Shown one piece after another: positions 26,231-34,635 of a stretch of 64,000 nucleotides of DNA. The stretch covers positions 14,388 to 78,387 of the forward strand of contig JBOHBN010000006.1 in the NCBI GenBank assembly GCA_050698355.1, in the 5' to 3' direction. Every line of letters starts with the position of its first letter. The stretch's first letter is position 1. The notes under the pieces are model-generated. The model was not told the DNA's origin, did no database searches, and saw only the letters and a program-made list of their open reading frames with translations. Made by a program: the position numbers and the translations under genes. This DNA is from JBOHBN01 sp050698355. Lineage in GTDB: Bacteria; Actinomycetota; Actinomycetes; Streptosporangiales; WHST01.

Positions 26231-26545
26231 ATGACCGACATGGAGCTCTACGACCTGCGCGTCACGGTCGAGCGCATCGACGGCGAGTCGGTGTGTGGTC
26301 TGCGTGTCGGCGACTACTTCAAGCTGGTGAACAGCTCGCAGCTGCGGCTGCCGCCCGATCGCCACTTCTGCGTCTTCGCCCTGCAAGCGGTACTACCGCT
26401 GCTGCCGGCGAAGCAACGCCAACTGCCAGAGAGTGACTGGCTGGAACGGGACTCGCTGGTGTGCTGCCCGGACCCGGAGGAGCGGGTGGTGATGCGCATC
26501 GAGCGCACACGCCGGCGGCAGCTGGACTCGGCAGACCTGACATGA
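26231..26545 (+). CDS. TIGR04076 family protein
   Basis: 104 residues, ATG 26231. It has the small TIGR04076 pattern: LRVTVERIDGESVCGLRVGDYF with one Cys, LRLPPDRHFCVFALQAVLPLLPAKQR, SDWLERDSLVCCPDPEERVVMRIER. Members are about 90-110 residues, Cys-containing, and often next to oxidoreductases; the activity is unknown. Its stop overlaps the LLM gene start (ATGA), so the two proteins are made together. Confidence 0.75.
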   Translation: MTDMELYDLRVTVERIDGESVCGLRVGDYFKLVNSSQLRLPPDRHFCVFALQAVLPLLPAKQRQLPESDWLERDSLVCCPDPEERVVMRIERTRRRQLDSADLT

Positions 26546-27549
26546 CCGAGATCGGCCTCGGCGTCCAGTCCGACAAGCGTGCTGCCGACTACGCGCGGCT
26601 CGCCGTGCTGGCGGAGAACGCCGGTTTCGATGTGGTCAGCGTGTTCGGTGATCTCATGTTCCAGCCGCCTGTCTTCCCGCTGCTGGAGATGGCGCGGACG
26701 ACGTCGCGGGTGCGGCTGGGTGCGGCGTGCTGGAACCCGTACACCATGCACCCGTACGAGATCGCCGGGCAGCTTGCTGCGGTCGACCAGGTATCAGGCG
26801 GCCGCGCGTACCTCGGGCTGGCGCGGGGTAGCTGGTTGGACGCGATCGGCGTGGCCCAGCCGGGGCCGGTGACTCATCTGTGCGAGGCGGTGCGCGTGAT
26901 CCGGGCGCTGTTGCGCGGAGACGACGCGGGTGTCGAGGGTGAGGTGTTCCGGCTCGCGCCCGGTGCCCGGCTGCGCTACCCGCTGCCGGCGCGCGTACCG
27001 CCGCTGCTGTTGGGTGCGTGGGGGCCGCGGGTGGCGGCACTGGCCGGTGAGGTCGCCGACGAGGTGAAGATCGGCGGCACCGCCAATCCCGCCATGGTCG
27101 AGGTCATGCGCGAACGGATCGTGCCCGGACGGCGGGCTGCCGGCCGGCCGGACGACGCGGTCGGCGTCGTCGTCGGCGCGGTAACTGTCGTCGACGACGA
27201 TGGTGCTGCCGCCAGGGCGCGGGCGCGCACCGAGGTGGCCATGTACCTGGCTGTGGTCGCAGAGCTTGACCCGACGGTGCAGTTGCCGTCCGGGTTGCTC
27301 GGCATGGTGCGCAAGCACTTGGACGTGGGGGACCACGAGCGCGCGGGTGCGTGTATCCCCGACGATGTGCTCGACCTGTTCGCGTTCGCAGGCACGCCGG
27401 AACAGGTGGCCGCACGGGCGCAGGAACTGGTTGATGCCGGTGCACGCCGGATTGAGTTCGGCACCCCGCATGGCCTGAGCGACGCAAGCGGGATCGAGCT
27501 GCTCGGCCATGCGGTACTCCCGTCGCTCGACCTCGGGGCGCGACGATGA
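26542..27549 (+). CDS. LLM-class flavin/F420-dependent oxidoreductase
   Basis: 335 residues. TIM barrel of the luciferase-like family: LGVQSDKRAADYARLAVLAE near the N-terminus, VRLGAACWNPYTMHP, YLGLARGSWLDAIG, and VPPLLLGAWGPRVAALAGEVADEVKIGG typical of F420-dependent members. It may be a reductase or monooxygenase in the tryptophan/aminobenzoate pathway. Translational overlap on both sides: ATGA with the TIGR04076 gene and ATGA with a 16-codon ORF that leads into the tryptophan dioxygenase gene. Confidence 0.82.
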   Translation: MTEIGLGVQSDKRAADYARLAVLAENAGFDVVSVFGDLMFQPPVFPLLEMARTTSRVRLGAACWNPYTMHPYEIAGQLAAVDQVSGGRAYLGLARGSWLDAIGVAQPGPVTHLCEAVRVIRALLRGDDAGVEGEVFRLAPGARLRYPLPARVPPLLLGAWGPRVAALAGEVADEVKIGGTANPAMVEVMRERIVPGRRAAGRPDDAVGVVVGAVTVVDDDGAAARARARTEVAMYLAVVAELDPTVQLPSGLLGMVRKHLDVGDHERAGACIPDDVLDLFAFAGTPEQVAARAQELVDAGARRIEFGTPHGLSDASGIELLGHAVLPSLDLGARR

Positions 27550-27596
27550 CTGCGCTCACCGTCCGGCTCGTACGCGAGGAGGCGTGTGCCAGATGA
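27546..27596 (+). CDS. 16-codon linker ORF overlapping both neighbours
   Basis: ATG 27546 overlaps the LLM stop (ATGA), and its TGA 27594-27596 overlaps the tryptophan dioxygenase start (ATGA). The peptide is MTALTVRLVREEACAR. It contains the GAGGAGG sequence that serves as ribosome binding site for the dioxygenase. It may be a coupling ORF that carries ribosomes across the gap, or the scar of a lost gene. There is no Trp codon, so it is not an attenuation leader. Confidence 0.4.
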   Translation: MTALTVRLVREEACAR

Positions 27597-28369
27597 GCCA
27601 ACACACCGATGGGCAGCTCACGTACGGGAGCTACCTGCGTCTGGATGACCTGCTGTCGTGCCAATCTCCGCTCACCGACGCGCACGACGAGCTGCTGTTC
27701 GTCACTATCCACCAGGTGTACGAGCTGTGGTTCGCGCAGATCCTGCACGAGGCGGCGTTGCTGCAGGGCCGCCTCGAGTCCGGGGACAGCGCGGGAGCCC
27801 TGCACACAGCACGACGAATCGCGAAGATACTCAAGACCATCGTCGGGCAGCTCGACATCCTGGAGACGATGACGCCGCGGCAGTTCGCGTCCTTCCGCCC
27901 CGAGTTGGGGTCGGCGAGCGGTTTCCAGTCCAACCAGTTCAGGGAGATCGAAGCGGTACTCGGCCGTCGTGACTTCACGCCGTCGGCCATGGACGCGCGC
28001 CTGGCTGCGGCGACCAGTCGCCGGTCGGTGTTCGATTCGCTGCTCCGCTACCTGGTGACCGCGGGCTTTCACATCCCTGCGGACGCGCTGGACCGTGACC
28101 CGCGGCAGACCTGGCACGCGAATCAACAGGTGCGGGCTGTGCTTGCCGAGGTGTATGCGGACGAGCGGAACCCCGCCGCCGAGATCTGCGAGGCGTTGGT
28201 CGACGTCGACGAGGGTGTGCAGGAGTGGCGGTACCGGCACGTGATGATGGTGGAGCGGATCATCGGCGCCAGGCTCGGCACCGGTGGGTCGACTGGGGTC
28301 GACTACCTGCGCAAGACGCTGTTCCGCCCAGCGTTCCCCGAGCTGTGGGAGGTGCGAAGTGTCCTGTGA
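27593..28369 (+). CDS. kynA: Tryptophan 2,3-dioxygenase
   Basis: 258 residues from ATG 27593, slightly shorter than usual bacterial forms (about 270-290). Motifs: LTYGSYLRLDDLLSCQSPL at the N-terminus, HDELLFVTIHQVYELWF with the active-site His and Tyr region, ASGFQSNQFREIE, and the heme-binding stretch EWRYRHVMMVERIIG followed by GTGGSTGVDYL. It oxidises L-tryptophan to N-formylkynurenine with heme and O2. It lies downstream of the LLM gene and upstream of ACC deaminase, and links tryptophan supply to the anthranilate-type genes nearby. Confidence 0.93.
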   Translation: MSQHTDGQLTYGSYLRLDDLLSCQSPLTDAHDELLFVTIHQVYELWFAQILHEAALLQGRLESGDSAGALHTARRIAKILKTIVGQLDILETMTPRQFASFRPELGSASGFQSNQFREIEAVLGRRDFTPSAMDARLAAATSRRSVFDSLLRYLVTAGFHIPADALDRDPRQTWHANQQVRAVLAEVYADERNPAAEICEALVDVDEGVQEWRYRHVMMVERIIGARLGTGGSTGVDYLRKTLFRPAFPELWEVRSVL

Positions 28370-28432
28370 CTCCCGCGTCGACACCGAGGCCCTCACGTCA
28401 CGTATGCCGTTGCCCCGAGCTGGAGAGTCACA

Positions 28433-29440
28433 ATGAGGTTGGATACCTTCCCGCGCGAGAAACTGCTGTTCGGCCCGTCGCCTGTCCACCCACTTCACCG
28501 GTTGTCTGAGCATCTTGGCGGGGCACAGGTATGGGCCAAGCGCGAGGACTGCAACAGCGGATTGGCTTTCGGGGGCAACAAGACCCGCAAGCTGGAGTAC
28601 CTTGTCGCTGACGCACGAAGTCAGGGATGCGACACGCTGGTATCGATTGGCGGGGTGCAATCGAATCACACCAGGCAGGTCGCCGCAGTTGCCGCGAACG
28701 CCGGTATGCGGGCCGTGCTGGTCCAGGAAAGCTGGGTGAACTGGCCGGACGCCGTTTACGACCGAGTGGGTAATATCCAGCTCAGCCGCATCCTCGGTGC
28801 GGACGTACGGCTGGTGCAGGCCGAGTTCGGTATCGGCGTCAAGGATAGCTGGGAGCGGGTGCTTGCCGAGGTCGAGCAAGCGGGGGGCAAGCCGTACGCG
28901 ATCCCCGCGGGGGCATCGGACCATCCGTTGGGCGGATTGGGGTTCGCGCGCTGGGCAGGCGAGGTCGAAGAGCAAGAACACGATCTCGGCCTGTTCTTCG
29001 ACACGATCGTGGTGTGCTCGGTCACCGGCAGCACACAGGCGGGCATGGTCGCCGGATTCGCCGCCCAGACGCGTCCGCGGCGGGTCATCGGCATCGACGC
29101 TTCCGCCAAGCCGAACGAAACCCGCGATCAGGTTGCGCGGATCGCGCACCGTACCGCCGAGCTCATCGATGCGGGCCGAGACCTTGGCGACGCGGAGATC
29201 GAGCTCGATGAACGCTTCCATGCCGGCGCCTACGGCATCCCCGATGCGCGGACGCTCGAAGCCATTCGTACCGCGGCCAGGCTGGACGGCATGGTCACCG
29301 ACCCGGTGTACGAGGGCAAGTCAATGGCCGGGCTGATCGACCTGGTCGCCAACCGCGAGGTCGACGCCGACTCGACCGTGCTGTACGCCCATCTCGGCGG
29401 GCAACCCGCCTTGAGTGGCTACAGCGCGGTGGTCCATTGA
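28433..29440 (+). CDS. acdS: 1-aminocyclopropane-1-carboxylate deaminase
   Basis: 335 residues (family about 338). PLP Lys50 in FGGNKTRKLEY, phosphate/substrate-contact QSNH at 76-79, and VYEGKSMAG with Tyr293 and Glu294, the residues that separate true ACC deaminase from D-cysteine desulfhydrase. It opens the cyclopropane ring of ACC to give 2-oxobutyrate and ammonia, lowering plant ethylene precursor. This suggests life around plants. The 63-bp gap after the dioxygenase gene and the seemingly lower GC from here on hint at a separate acquisition. Confidence 0.9.
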   Translation: MRLDTFPREKLLFGPSPVHPLHRLSEHLGGAQVWAKREDCNSGLAFGGNKTRKLEYLVADARSQGCDTLVSIGGVQSNHTRQVAAVAANAGMRAVLVQESWVNWPDAVYDRVGNIQLSRILGADVRLVQAEFGIGVKDSWERVLAEVEQAGGKPYAIPAGASDHPLGGLGFARWAGEVEEQEHDLGLFFDTIVVCSVTGSTQAGMVAGFAAQTRPRRVIGIDASAKPNETRDQVARIAHRTAELIDAGRDLGDAEIELDERFHAGAYGIPDARTLEAIRTAARLDGMVTDPVYEGKSMAGLIDLVANREVDADSTVLYAHLGGQPALSGYSAVVH

Positions 29441-29473
29441 GGACTGGCGCGATCCTCGGCAGCTGAGAACCGA

Positions 29474-30850
29474 TCACAGATCGGGTGGCCTGCGTCGGCC
29501 CGCAGGACAGACCTGCTCGATAGCGTGCCCGATCTCGAGTGCCGCGCGGTCGTTCCCGGGAGCCGTGACAACCTGCAGCCCGACCGGCAGCCCCTCAGGG
29601 GTGAATGCGGCCGGCACTGACAGGGCAGGGCACCCGGTTGCCGAGACCAGCGAACAAGCTCCCATCCACGCCAGGTAGTCGGGCATCTCGACCCCGGCAA
29701 CCGAGGTCGGGTAGACCAGCCCCGCGTCGAACGGAACGACCTGGCTTACGGGCGCCAGTAGCGCGTCGTATCGGCCGAAGAACTCCCGCACCCGCTGCAG
29801 GAGCGTGGCGTACGACCGGTCGGCTCGGTCGATGTCGGCGTCCGTGAGCTTCCGTCCCTGCTCGATGTTCCAGACCGCGTCGGGTTTGAGCTGCTCGTGG
29901 TGCCGGTCCAGCAGGTCGCCATGTGCGCGCTCCAGTTGCCATGCGCGCCGCACACGAAACACCTCGTCGGCGGTCGAGAGATCCGGGCAGTCGCGTACGA
30001 CAGTCGCGCTGGCCTGCTCCAGTTGCCGCACCGCGGGCTCCAGAGCCTCGGTCACCGCTGGTTCCACGGGTACCAGACCGCCAAAGTCCGGAGCCCATGC
30101 CAAACGCAGGTCACGCGTGTCTACGTCCAACGGCAGGGTGAACTCGTCGCCACCAGCCGCGAGCACCGACATCAGCAGTGCCGTGTCCGACACCGTGCGC
30201 CCCATCGGCCCCTTGGTCGAAAGCGACGGCCAAGGCGGCGGGGCCGTCGACGACGGCACCCGGCCCGATGATGGCCGCAGGCCGACGACGTTGCAGAACG
30301 ATGCCGGGTTGCGCAGCGAGCCGCCGGTGTCGCTGCCGTCCGCGAGGGGGGCCATGCCGGTGGTCAGCGCCGCGGCTGCGCCACCACTGCTGCCGCCGGC
30401 GCTCTTGGTCAGGTCGTACGGATTGCGAGTCAGGCCAAACACCGGGTTGAACGTGTGTGACCCGAGGCCGAGTTCGGGGGTGTTGGTCTTGCCGATCGTG
30501 ATCGCGCCCGCGGCTCGCATCCGCTGCACGATCGGGTCATCACGGATAGGCACGTGTTTCGCGAACACCGGTGAGCCGTACGTGGTAAGAATACCCGCGG
30601 TGTCGACGAGGTCCTTGTGCGCGATCGGCAAGCCGTGCAACGGACCCAGCTCCGCGCCCGTCGCCACACGATGATCGGCCTCGTCAGCACTGGCTCTTGC
30701 CTGCTCGGCGACCAGAGTTACCACGGCGTTTACCGCTGAGTTGGTGTCGTCAATGCGCTGCAGGTGCGCATCGAGTACTTCCCGGCAGGAAACCTCTTTG
30801 CGGCGAATGGCCGCAGCCAGTTCGACGGCGTCGCGGAAGTACAGGGTCAC
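29474..30850 (-). CDS. Amidase signature family hydrolase
   Basis: 458 residues from GTG 30850. Ser-cisSer-Lys triad: Lys in GLPIAHKDLVDTAG at about residue 78, cis-Ser in KSAGGSSGGAAAAL, nucleophile Ser in DTGGSLRNPASFC (about 175-180). It hydrolyses carboxamides; substrate unknown, with aryl or indole amides among options. The transporter gene ends 3 bp before its start, so the two form an operon and the transporter probably feeds it. Confidence 0.85.
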   Translation of the reverse strand: MTLYFRDAVELAAAIRRKEVSCREVLDAHLQRIDDTNSAVNAVVTLVAEQARASADEADHRVATGAELGPLHGLPIAHKDLVDTAGILTTYGSPVFAKHVPIRDDPIVQRMRAAGAITIGKTNTPELGLGSHTFNPVFGLTRNPYDLTKSAGGSSGGAAAALTTGMAPLADGSDTGGSLRNPASFCNVVGLRPSSGRVPSSTAPPPWPSLSTKGPMGRTVSDTALLMSVLAAGGDEFTLPLDVDTRDLRLAWAPDFGGLVPVEPAVTEALEPAVRQLEQASATVVRDCPDLSTADEVFRVRRAWQLERAHGDLLDRHHEQLKPDAVWNIEQGRKLTDADIDRADRSYATLLQRVREFFGRYDALLAPVSQVVPFDAGLVYPTSVAGVEMPDYLAWMGACSLVSATGCPALSVPAAFTPEGLPVGLQVVTAPGNDRAALEIGHAIEQVCPAGRRRPPDL

Positions 30851-30852
30851 GC

Positions 30853-32142
30853 CTAGACCGTCTCCATCAGCTGGGACACACCCAGGTAGATGAACAAAGC
30901 GATGATCGCGCAGAGCAACACGTTGGTGATGGTGCGGTTGCGGTGCTCGGTATCGACTCGGCGGGAGTTCAGCAGGAGCAGGAGTGCGAACGCGAGAACC
31001 GGCATGAATATAGCCCCGGCGATGCCGTAGATGATGATAAGGACGACCGGAGTGTTGAAAAGCAGTAGCAGCATCGGCGGGAACGTCATCAGAGCCAGGT
31101 AGGCGCGGAAGGACAGGCCCTTGTCCGACGGCGGCTTGACCGTATCCAAACCGGCCTTTCGGTTGCGGACGATCCTGACGAAGTCGGCGAACAGGTACGA
31201 GCACCCGTGCCACGGCCCCACTATGGATGTGAACACGGCGGCCCACACGCCGATGAGTAGGACCCACCTGGCTATGCTTCCGAACCGATCGCCGTACGCC
31301 TCCGCGAGCTTGACCAGTCCCTCGTTGCCGCTGATGGTGATCCCGGTCCCGAACAGCAGCTCCGCGGCGACGATGAGGACCGCGATGGCGAAGATCCCGG
31401 TCAGGACGTAGGCCGTGCTGATGTCTGCCCGCATCATGCCGACCCACTTCTTGCCACGCCAGCCCTTCGCGGCGATCCAGTACGAGTAGCAGGTCAACGT
31501 GATCGTTCCGCCGACACCGCCGATGACGGCCAAGATCCGAGAGAAGGACCCTGTCGGCATTGACGGAGTGAGACTGTAGGAGATGTCGCCCAGATTGGCC
31601 AGGACCACGGCGGCCGACCCTACGACGGTGACAAACATGACGCCGATCAGCACCGTCATCGCCTTTTCCACCAGGGAATAGCGACCGAACCACACCAAGA
31701 TAAAGCCAGCGAGTGACGACAAGATGGCCCATAGCGCAAAGGGGGTTCCAGGGAACATCGCCGTTAGTATCAGCGCGCAGATCGATGGTTCGGCTGCGCC
31801 GTAGATGATGGCGAAAAAGAGGAGGTATACGCCGAAGTACGCGGTAGCCCACCAGCCCAGAGAATGCCATCCGCGTAGGAAGGACTGGCCGCTGGCCAGA
31901 TGCCATCGCCCGATGCCCTCGCTCAGCACGAGTTTGATGCCGGCGCCCGCCACGATGGCCCACATCAGGCTCCAGCCGTAACTCGTGCCGGCGATCGTGG
32001 CCATGACGAAGTCGCCAGCCCCGACCCCGGAGGCGGCGACGACGATCCCGGGTCCGATGAACCGGAGTTTCCCTGCGAATGTGCGGGGAGGTTCGACTGG
32101 AGTATCTACTCCCGATGAGTGCGTGTCAGTGGATTCTGCCAA
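30853..32142 (-). CDS. Nramp-like transporter lacking the DPGN motif
   Basis: 429 residues from TTG 32142, preceded by AAGGA 8-9 nt upstream; the longer frame runs into the palindrome. About 11 membrane segments of the Nramp fold (GKLRFIGPGIVVAASGVGAGD, AGAGIKLVLSEGIGRWHLASG). The TM1 DPGN that coordinates Mn2+/Fe2+ in classic MntH is replaced by SGVGAGD, and the TM6 metal-binding MPHN is not evident. It therefore probably moves something other than Mn2+, perhaps an amide taken by the coupled amidase. Base composition looks less GC-rich than its neighbours. Confidence 0.72.
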   Translation of the reverse strand: MAESTDTHSSGVDTPVEPPRTFAGKLRFIGPGIVVAASGVGAGDFVMATIAGTSYGWSLMWAIVAGAGIKLVLSEGIGRWHLASGQSFLRGWHSLGWWATAYFGVYLLFFAIIYGAAEPSICALILTAMFPGTPFALWAILSSLAGFILVWFGRYSLVEKAMTVLIGVMFVTVVGSAAVVLANLGDISYSLTPSMPTGSFSRILAVIGGVGGTITLTCYSYWIAAKGWRGKKWVGMMRADISTAYVLTGIFAIAVLIVAAELLFGTGITISGNEGLVKLAEAYGDRFGSIARWVLLIGVWAAVFTSIVGPWHGCSYLFADFVRIVRNRKAGLDTVKPPSDKGLSFRAYLALMTFPPMLLLLFNTPVVLIIIYGIAGAIFMPVLAFALLLLLNSRRVDTEHRNRTITNVLLCAIIALFIYLGVSQLMETV

Positions 32143-32234
32143 GCTACTGTCCTTCTGCGTGGGGACCGCGTTTGACGACAGACTCGGCCTAGCCTGTAGC
32201 ACAGTTAGTAGTCTGTCAACAGTAACCAGAGCGA

Positions 32235-32313
32235 GCCATGTTGACTCGCCCAGTCCGGGTGTGCATACCGGCAAATCAGGGCAGTTGGTCATGGCATAGC
32301 GAGTCAACATGGC
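32235..32313. repeat. Palindromic element with perfect 15-bp arms (79 bp)
   Basis: Arms gccatgttgactcgc (32235-32249) and its exact complement (32299-32313) enclose a 49-nt centre with a small ccgg/ccgg stem. It lies in the 211-bp divergent gap between the transporter and the kinase gene. Only this copy is seen. It could be a mobile palindrome or a large operator. Confidence 0.7.
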
Positions 32314-32353
32314 ATGGGAAGGCGGCGATGGTACTCGAGCTCACGGGGGACCC

Positions 32354-33322
32354 GTGACGAACACGTACAGCCAGGTACGCGGGCGTCCCGACCTGCCCGC
32401 CGGGCTGGTGGCGTCGACGCTCGCCGATCGGTACGGCATTGCGGGCTCGCTGCGCCCGTTGCCGTCCGAGCGCGACCAGAACTTCCTCGTCACCACGACC
32501 GATGGCTCCGCATACGTGGCGAAGGTGGCGAACGTCCACGAGCGACGGTGCGTGCTGGACTTGCAGTTGCTGGCGATGCGACGCCTCACCGCGGCCGGGG
32601 TCGGCTGCCCGACGGTCGTGGAGACCGGCGACGGCGCTCACGTCCTCGACGTGGGCGGTCACCTGTTCCGCGTGCTCACCTACCTCCCGGGTCGGCTGCT
32701 TGCCGACAGGGTCGATCGGACACCAGCTCTGCTCTGGCACCTCGGCGAGTTCCTCGCGAACCTCGTGCGCGGCCTCGCCGGTTTCAGCCATCCCGCGGCC
32801 GAGCGGCACTTGCAGTGGGACGTACGGCACGCCGCCGACGTGATCGGCGAGTACCTGCCCGATGTCCGCGCCGACTGCCGCGACCTGGTGCAGGAAACGA
32901 GGCGAATGTTCGTGGACCGCGTCGCACCCGTGCTTCCCGAACTGCCGCAAAGCGTCACGCACAACGACGCCAACGACCACAACCTGGTCCTCGACGGCGA
33001 CCGCGTGGCGGGCATCATCGACTTCGGCGACATGGTGCGGTCGGTCACCGTCAACGAGCTGGCCGTGGGATGCGCGTACGCCGCACTCGAGCAGCCGGAA
33101 CCGGCGGCGGCCGTGGCTCGGGTCGTCGGAGGGTACGAGTCAGTGCTGCCGCTCGGCGACCAGGAGCGGGCGCTGGTACCCGGTCTGGTGCGGGTGCGGC
33201 TCGCGACCAGTGTTGCCGTGTCAGCGCACCAGCAGGCGCTCGCACCGCACGACGCGTACCTGAGCGTGTCCGAGGCACCCGCGTGGGAGGCGCTCGCGCG
33301 GTTAGACGAAGGGAGCCGTTGA
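32354..33322 (+). CDS. APH-fold kinase, hydroxylysine-kinase-like
   Basis: 322 residues from GTG 32354 (the frame is open further up through the palindrome). Protein-kinase-like APH fold: SERDQNFLVTTTDGSAYVAKVANV (nucleotide loop and Lys), catalytic VTHNDANDHNLVLDG with the HxDxxxxN Brenner motif (here with Asn/Asp), and IIDFGDMVRSVTVNELAV for metal binding. The next gene is a class III PLP enzyme like the phospho-lyases, the pairing seen for hydroxylysine kinase and phosphohydroxylysine lyase. The substrate is inferred from this pairing only. Confidence 0.75.
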   Translation: MTNTYSQVRGRPDLPAGLVASTLADRYGIAGSLRPLPSERDQNFLVTTTDGSAYVAKVANVHERRCVLDLQLLAMRRLTAAGVGCPTVVETGDGAHVLDVGGHLFRVLTYLPGRLLADRVDRTPALLWHLGEFLANLVRGLAGFSHPAAERHLQWDVRHAADVIGEYLPDVRADCRDLVQETRRMFVDRVAPVLPELPQSVTHNDANDHNLVLDGDRVAGIIDFGDMVRSVTVNELAVGCAYAALEQPEPAAAVARVVGGYESVLPLGDQERALVPGLVRVRLATSVAVSAHQQALAPHDAYLSVSEAPAWEALARLDEGSR

Positions 33323-34615
33323 ATGTCGGTCGACGAGCTGCTCGCCCGCCGCGCACGCCACTTCTCGAAGGCCATGTCGGTGCACTACGCCAACCCGATC
33401 GAGGTGGTGCGCGGCCAGGGTGCCTACCTGTTCGACCCGCAGGGCCGGGAGTACCTGGATTGCATCAACAACGTGGCGCACGTGGGCCACGCCCACCCCA
33501 GGGTGGCCGAGGCCGCGTACGAGCAGCTGCGCGTGCTCAACACCAATACCCGGTTCCTGTACGAGCAGCTGGTCGACTACGCCGAGCGCCTGACCGCGCT
33601 GCTGCCCGAGCCGCTCAGCACGTGCTTTCTGGTCAACTCCGGCAGTGAGGCCAACGAGCTTGCGCTGCGGCTTGCCCGTACCCACACCGGTCGCCGTGGC
33701 GTGGTCGTGCTCGAAGGCGCGTACCACGGCAACACCACATCGCTCATCGACCTGAGCCCCTACAAGTTCGACGGGCCGGGCGGCGAGGGCCGGCAGGCAC
33801 ACGTGCAGGTCGCGGCGACACCGGACCCGTATGGCGGGCGCTATGGCGGAGACGACAGCGGCCAGGCGTACAGCGCCGACGTCGCCGCCGCGCTCGAGCG
33901 GGGCGCCGCGGCGGGACACCCGGCGGGTGCGTTCTTCGCCGAACCGCTGCTCGGCTGCGCGGGCCAGGTCGAACCGCCGCCGGGATACCTGGCGGGGGCG
34001 TTCGCGGCCGTTCGGGCGGCCGGCGCTGTGTGCGTCGCCGACGAGGTCCAGGTCGGCTTCGGCCGGGTGGGCGACCGGTTCTGGGCGTTCGAAACGCAGC
34101 AGGCCGTGCCGGACATCGTCACGCTCGGCAAGCCGATCGGCAACGGTCACCCGCTCGGTGCAGTGGTCACCACTCCGGAGATCGCGGAGTCGTTCGCGAA
34201 CGGAATGGAGTACTTCAACACCTTTGGCGGCAACCCGACATCGTGCGCGATCGGCCGTACGGTGCTCGACATCATCGCCGACGAGGGCCTGCAGGATCAT
34301 GCCCACGCCGTGGGGAACCGGCTGGTCGCCGGCTTCACCGAGCTGGCCGAACGGCACCAGGTCATCGGCGACGTCCGCGGGCGCGGACTGTTTCTCGGTG
34401 TCGCGCTCGTCAGCGACCGGGATACCCGCGCGCCGGCCGCCGACGTCGCGAGGTCTCTCGTACGCAGGCTCCGTGACGAGCACAGGATCTTGCTGTCGGT
34501 CGAAGGGCCGGGAGACAACGTATTGAAGCTCAAGCCACCACTACCGTTCTCCGTTGCGGATACCGACCGCTTGGTTGCCGCCGTCGACCGTGAGCTGGAA
34601 AGCCGCGCGCTGTAA
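33323..34615 (+). CDS. Class III PLP enzyme, phospho-lyase-like aminotransferase
   Basis: 430 residues; ATG immediately follows the kinase stop. YLDCINNVAHVGHAHPRV near residue 45 is nearly that of the AGXT2L ethanolamine-phosphate/phosphohydroxylysine phospho-lyases. VNSGSEANELALRLARTHTG binds PLP phosphate, CVADEVQVGFGRVG holds the Asp, and the Schiff-base Lys is in VTLGKPIGNGHPLGAV at about residue 273. Phospho-lyases split O-phosphorylated amino alcohols to an aldehyde, ammonia and phosphate. Coupled to the kinase, it would complete kinase-then-lyase degradation. Confidence 0.82.
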   Translation: MSVDELLARRARHFSKAMSVHYANPIEVVRGQGAYLFDPQGREYLDCINNVAHVGHAHPRVAEAAYEQLRVLNTNTRFLYEQLVDYAERLTALLPEPLSTCFLVNSGSEANELALRLARTHTGRRGVVVLEGAYHGNTTSLIDLSPYKFDGPGGEGRQAHVQVAATPDPYGGRYGGDDSGQAYSADVAAALERGAAAGHPAGAFFAEPLLGCAGQVEPPPGYLAGAFAAVRAAGAVCVADEVQVGFGRVGDRFWAFETQQAVPDIVTLGKPIGNGHPLGAVVTTPEIAESFANGMEYFNTFGGNPTSCAIGRTVLDIIADEGLQDHAHAVGNRLVAGFTELAERHQVIGDVRGRGLFLGVALVSDRDTRAPAADVARSLVRRLRDEHRILLSVEGPGDNVLKLKPPLPFSVADTDRLVAAVDRELESRAL

Positions 34616-34635
34616 TGCCCTGTCACCATTGGGGC

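Noticed and set aside
27546..27596. The 16-codon ORF considered as a tryptophan attenuation leader
   Set aside because: The peptide has no tryptophan codon and no alternative hairpins are evident before the dioxygenase start.
27104..29221. A 705-codon open frame on the minus strand across tryptophan dioxygenase and ACC deaminase
   Set aside because: It runs opposite two genes with strong family motifs and has no recognisable domain.
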